From assembly GCA_001595885.1 (NCBI GenBank), contig LSSH01000046.1:1-5776 (forward strand): a stretch of 5,776 nt of DNA, given 5' to 3'. The notes beneath the pieces are model-generated. The model saw only the letters and a program-made list of their open reading frames with translations, did no database searches and was not told where the DNA came from. The stretch comes from Candidatus Proteinoplasmatales archaeon SG8-5 (GTDB lineage: Archaea; Thermoplasmatota; Thermoplasmata; SG8-5). The position numbers and the translations under genes were made by a program. Positions within the stretch are counted from its first letter, which is position 1, and every line of letters starts with the position of its first letter. Below are positions 4,245-5,776 of the stretch, piece by piece.

Positions 4245-5776
4245 ATCGGAATTGGCAAGGTAGGCATCATAGGCGCGGGAACAATGGGCAGCGGCATCGC
4301 CCAGAAGTGCGCGCAGGAGGGCTTTTTCGTGGTAATGGTGGACATGGAGGAGAGTTTCGTTAGCAAGGGAATGGAGAACATCCGCAACACACTTGCCGAG
4401 GCGGTGGAGAGGAAGATCTTCACCGAGGAACAGACGCACGACTTCATGGGCCGCATAATCGGCACGACATCGATCGAGGACGTGAAGGACGCCGACCTCG
4501 TCATCGAGGTCGTCTTCGAGGACGTGGATGTGAAGAAGGACCTGTTCAGGCGCCTGGACGAGGTCTGCAATCCCGGAACGGTGCTCGCCTCCAACACATC
4601 GTCGTTCTCGATATCCGAGCTGGCCGAGTCCGTGGACCGCAAAGATAAGTTCCTGGGACTGCACTTCTTCTACCATCCCGCGAAGAACCGCCTCCTGGAG
4701 GTCATACCCGGCAAGGACACGAGCGCTGAGACTATCGCACTGGGCAACACCTTCGCCCGGTTGATCGGGAAAACTGGCATCAGCGTGGCGGACGCCCCGG
4801 GATTCGCGGTCAACCGCTTCTTCGTGCCCTGGCTGAACGAATCTACTCGACTTCATGAGGAAGGCGTCGGCATCCCCACCATAGACCACGTTGCCAAGAA
4901 GGTGTTCAGGATAGGAATGGGCCCCTTCGAGCTGATGAACGCCACCGGCGTGCCCATCGCTTACCATTCCACCGTGAGCCTTGGCAGCGAGCTGGGCGAT
5001 TTTTACGGACCCAGCCCATGTTTGAAACAGCAATTCGAGAAGGGCGAGGAATGGGCGCTGAGCGGGGATGTCGATGAATCACAGGCCAGCATTATTGAGG
5101 AGAGGCTCCTAGGGGCCGTCTTCACGGTCGCCTGCAAGCTGGTCGAGGAGGGCGTCGCCAACATCGAGGACACCGACCGCGGGGCGAAGATCGGGCTGAG
5201 ATGGAGCAATGGCCCCTTCGAGATGATGAACAGGATCGGCATCGGGCGGTCATACGAGATCGTCGCCAAGTTCGCCGACCTGTATCCCGACCTGAAGGTC
5301 CCCGGGATCATACAACAACAATATGAACAAAACCAACCATGGTCCATTAGTTTTGTCGACCTCTCCATCAAGGACGGTATAGCCGCCATCCTCTTCAACC
5401 GCCCCGAGGTAATGAACGCCCTCAACGAGGAGGTGATGAACCAGCTCGACGCGAGGTTCGAGAAAGCTAATTCAGACCCGAACGTCAAGGTCATCGTCCT
5501 GAAGGGCGCCGGCAAGACCTTCGTGGCCGGCGCGGAGATAGGCTGGTTCATAAGAAAGATAGAGACGAACAGCCTCGACGACATAGTGGATTCGACAACT
5601 TACTGGCACGATATCGTGGCCAAGTTCCAGGCATCGGATAAACTGACGATCGCCGTCCTGGACGGCCTCGCCCTCGGAGGCGGCGTGGAGGTCGCCCTCG
5701 CAGCCGACACAATCATCGCGACCGAGCGCGGCACAATTTCCTTCCCTGAGACGGGCATAGGCATCTACCCGGGCCT
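4245..5776 (+). CDS. 3-Hydroxyacyl-CoA dehydrogenase/enoyl-CoA hydratase fusion, 3'-truncated, apparent ATC start
   Basis: This bifunctional enzyme is predicted to hydrate enoyl-CoA and oxidise the 3-hydroxyacyl-CoA with NAD. The frame is open from after the thiolase TAA to the window edge; 510 residues are visible, and I estimate about 650 for the whole protein. Numbered from ATC 4245, the NAD-binding GxGxxG is Gly10/12/15. Dehydrogenase catalytic positions are Ser119, His140 (in HFFYHPAKNRLLEV), Glu152 and Asn190 (DAPGFAVNRFF), with the same spacings as human Ser137, His158, Glu170 and Asn208. Two C-terminal dehydrogenase repeats follow (FRIGMGPFELMN, LRWSNGPFEMMN). A Gln-rich linker at about 355-366 leads to the hydratase: NRPEVMNALN, oxyanion loop GKTFVAGAEIG, GLALGGGVEVALAAD with Glu482, and FPETGIGIYPG with Glu502. 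Both hydratase glutamates are kept, 20 residues apart as in rat Glu144/Glu164. There is no ATG/GTG/TTG at the N-terminus; the first in-frame ATG (4284) lies inside the GxGxxG. Confidence 0.93.
   Translation, partial: MGIGKVGIIGAGTMGSGIAQKCAQEGFFVVMVDMEESFVSKGMENIRNTLAEAVERKIFTEEQTHDFMGRIIGTTSIEDVKDADLVIEVVFEDVDVKKDLFRRLDEVCNPGTVLASNTSSFSISELAESVDRKDKFLGLHFFYHPAKNRLLEVIPGKDTSAETIALGNTFARLIGKTGISVADAPGFAVNRFFVPWLNESTRLHEEGVGIPTIDHVAKKVFRIGMGPFELMNATGVPIAYHSTVSLGSELGDFYGPSPCLKQQFEKGEEWALSGDVDESQASIIEERLLGAVFTVACKLVEEGVANIEDTDRGAKIGLRWSNGPFEMMNRIGIGRSYEIVAKFADLYPDLKVPGIIQQQYEQNQPWSISFVDLSIKDGIAAILFNRPEVMNALNEEVMNQLDARFEKANSDPNVKVIVLKGAGKTFVAGAEIGWFIRKIETNSLDDIVDSTTYWHDIVAKFQASDKLTIAVLDGLALGGGVEVALAADTIIATERGTISFPETGIGIYPG

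Noticed and set aside
2992..4254. Nine-base repeat TCGGAATTG at 2992-3000 and 4246-4254, each near a gene start
   Set aside because: One copy is 17 bases before the thiolase ATG, the other overlaps the fusion gene's start codon. The positions are not equivalent and there is no palindrome or third copy, so coincidence is more likely than an operator.
4227..5584. Two consecutive minus-strand open frames (4227-5033 and 5003-5584) that might look like the genes of this region
   Set aside because: The plus strand carries an unbroken dehydrogenase/hydratase fusion with all catalytic residues at correct spacing. It is easily missed only because it lacks a standard start codon and runs off the window.

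Overview
The window is a dense, single-strand block of five β-oxidation genes on the + strand. It is cut at both ends: the first gene lacks its 5' end and the last lacks its 3' end. The source is most likely an archaeon, with moderate confidence. The reasons are a GC-rich composition combined with heavy use of AGG (Arg) and ATA (Ile) codons, strong GAGGTGA/AGGAGG ribosome binding sites, an electron-transfer flavoprotein alpha subunit with a built-in ferredoxin domain, and a hydroxyacyl-CoA dehydrogenase fused ahead of an enoyl-CoA hydratase, an arrangement common in archaea. Some anaerobic bacteria carry similar genes, so a bacterial origin is not excluded. I do not assign a species.

Layout, left to right. 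Bases 1-959 hold the C-terminal 318 residues of an acyl-CoA dehydrogenase. Bases 982-1782 encode ETF beta. Bases 1783-2979 encode ferredoxin-fused ETF alpha, whose GTG start directly abuts the etfB stop. Bases 3018-4226 encode a thiolase with unusual active-site motifs. Bases 4245 to the right edge encode a 3-hydroxyacyl-CoA dehydrogenase/enoyl-CoA hydratase fusion, of which 510 residues are visible. Gaps between genes are 22, 0, 38 and 18 bases, so this reads as one operon. No gene-free stretch longer than 38 bases exists, and I see no tRNA, rRNA, mobile element, CRISPR or inverted-repeat terminator.

Together the genes supply all four chemical steps of the β-oxidation spiral: dehydrogenation, hydration, second dehydrogenation and thiolysis. 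They also supply the electron carrier that takes electrons from the first step. The ferredoxin-type EtfA and the GDTAQVGP-type EtfB resemble the flavin-based bifurcating/confurcating ETFs of anaerobes. This suggests, but does not prove, that electrons exchange with NAD(H) and ferredoxin rather than only with a membrane quinone.

The most notable local feature is the start of the last gene. No ATG, GTG or TTG lies where the Rossmann fold must begin, and a perfect AGGAGG site sits 7 bases ahead of an ATC codon. That is the same spacing as used by the thiolase and etfA genes. I found no wholly new system, but several deviations in known families deserve checking.
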